From Bryobacteraceae bacterium (lineage in GTDB: Bacteria; Acidobacteriota; Terriglobia; Bryobacterales; Bryobacteraceae): a DNA stretch of 45,908 bases. The notes beneath the pieces were generated by a model. The model was not told where the DNA came from and did no database searches. It saw only the letters and a list, made by a program, of their open reading frames with translations. Position 1 is the stretch's first letter. Every line of letters begins with the position of its first letter. This document shows positions 45,229 to 45,908 of the stretch, one piece after another. Where the stretch lies: NCBI GenBank assembly GCA_017883415.1, contig JADGNR010000003.1:1-45908 (forward strand). Direction: 5' to 3'. The position numbers were made by a program, and so were the translations under genes.

Positions 45229-45908
45229 ATGAAACGTGGATCGATGCACATGATGTCTACTCGACTTCTTGGTGGCGCGGGCGCGGCTGTTCTCTTTGCG
45301 TCGCTTGTGTGCGCGCAAGCAGGCCCCGACGGTCACTGGGAAGGTTCCTTTACGGTAAACAATCGCGAGATCGGGATCTCGCTTGACCTCGCGAAGAACG
45401 CGAAATCGGAGTGGATCGCAAGTATGGGCCTTCCCTCCCAAAACGTGACCAGCCTTGTCGTGATGGATGTGGCGGTAAACGGCAAGTCCGTGAAGTTTGT
45501 TGCCGTCGAATTCCAGATGGCTACGTTCGACCTGACCCTGGGCCCGGACGGGAGAATGAAGGGGACGATGTCCGCCCCGCAGGGCCCGATGTCCACGCAG
45601 GGCCCGATGCCGGTCGAACTCAAGCGCACGGGTGAGGCAAAGGTGGAACTGATCCCAGCGAGCCCAGCGGTGTCGAAGGAACTGGAAGGAGATTGGGAAG
45701 GCTCGCTCCAGGGGCCCAACGGTGCGTCGGCCCCGCTGACATTCCACTTCAAAAACCGACCGGACAAGACGGTAGCGGCGACCATGGACAGTCCCGGCAG
45801 GAACGCCATGGCTATGCCGCTCAACAACGTGAAACAGACCGGCCAGAAGGTGGAGTTTGGACTCAAAATCGCTCAAAGCGCCTTTCAGGGCGCGCTGAAT
45901 CCGGAGGG
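45229..45908 (+). CDS. Exported protein with duplicated domain (cut by window edge)
   Basis: 226 residues are visible with no stop before the window ends. AGAGGAG stands just before the ATG at 45229. A signal peptide runs to about residue 30 (GAGAAVLFASLVCAQA). Two copies of a ~100-residue beta-rich domain follow. The first opens GPDGHWEGSFTVNNREIGIS, the second LEGDWEGSLQGPNGASAPLT; both go on through a strand ending in a GxGxxx-type close (FDLTLGPDGRMKGTM; FQGALNPEG). They are joined by a Pro/Gln-rich linker with a short tandem repeat (QGPMSTQGPMP). Such domains often precede a hydrolase in Acidobacteriota, which is family recollection; the C-terminus is outside the window. Confidence 0.7.
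   Translation, partial: MKRGSMHMMSTRLLGGAGAAVLFASLVCAQAGPDGHWEGSFTVNNREIGISLDLAKNAKSEWIASMGLPSQNVTSLVVMDVAVNGKSVKFVAVEFQMATFDLTLGPDGRMKGTMSAPQGPMSTQGPMPVELKRTGEAKVELIPASPAVSKELEGDWEGSLQGPNGASAPLTFHFKNRPDKTVAATMDSPGRNAMAMPLNNVKQTGQKVEFGLKIAQSAFQGALNPE

Overview
The window is high-GC bacterial DNA that most resembles an Acidobacteriota genome of the Bryobacter/Solibacter kind. This is an inference from gene content: a ~1,100-residue Oar-like TonB-dependent receptor with an N-terminal carboxypeptidase-regulatory domain, CadC/TolB-like regulators, short hairpin-rich intergenic repeats, and a transglutaminase/ATP-grasp/alpha-E cluster. No rRNA, CRISPR array or complete tRNA was seen.

Region 1 (1-14.1 kb) is a cyclitol (myo-inositol type) uptake and catabolism locus. 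A cut-off DUF488 gene and a decayed SDR gene precede it. On the minus strand lie a transaldolase-family gene, two overlapping IolG-like dehydrogenases and a periplasmic sugar-binding lipoprotein. On the plus strand lie the TonB-dependent receptor, IolD, an RbsA-type ATPase, an RbsC-type permease and an IolE-like enzyme, the last four translationally coupled. Together they supply outer-membrane import, inner-membrane ABC import and the first three catabolic steps. IolB, IolC, IolJ and IolA are not in the window. A VIT/CCC1-type metal transporter follows.

Region 2 (15.1-28.5 kb) is accessory and much rearranged. Two 25-bp copies of a tRNA 3' end (T-loop to CCA), each followed by a similar ~110-bp arm, lie at 15181 and 18626. 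Between them are a CadC-like regulator, two small membrane proteins and an exported LSm/SH3-like protein. Tyrosine-recombinase remnants lie at 18.4 and 23.7-23.9 kb. A MITE-like element lies at 15.4 kb. A 1,348-residue secreted double beta-propeller protein, a GT-C-like membrane protein, a family-2 glycosyltransferase and a second LSm-like paralogue follow.

Region 3 (28.5-44.3 kb) is a 15.7-kb island bounded by two identical 47-bp copies of the 3' half of tRNA-Asn. It carries five transglutaminase-fold proteins, two circularly permuted ATP-grasp proteins and two alpha-E domains in three operons: an unfused module (ATP-grasp, alpha-E, transglutaminase, transglutaminase-DUF2126), a two-transglutaminase operon, and a fused ATP-grasp/alpha-E protein with its own transglutaminase. 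A PuuD-like gamma-glutamyl hydrolase is divergent to it. The families are known and are predicted to make or modify amide/peptide bonds, but the chemistry and substrate are unknown. This doubled set plus a hydrolase is the best candidate here for an under-described system. The island's right end holds an IS21-like wreck in which istB is cut between two codons and its two parts face opposite ways.

Region 4 (44.3-45.9 kb) is largely non-coding and ends in the 5' part of a gene for an exported protein with a duplicated ~100-residue domain.
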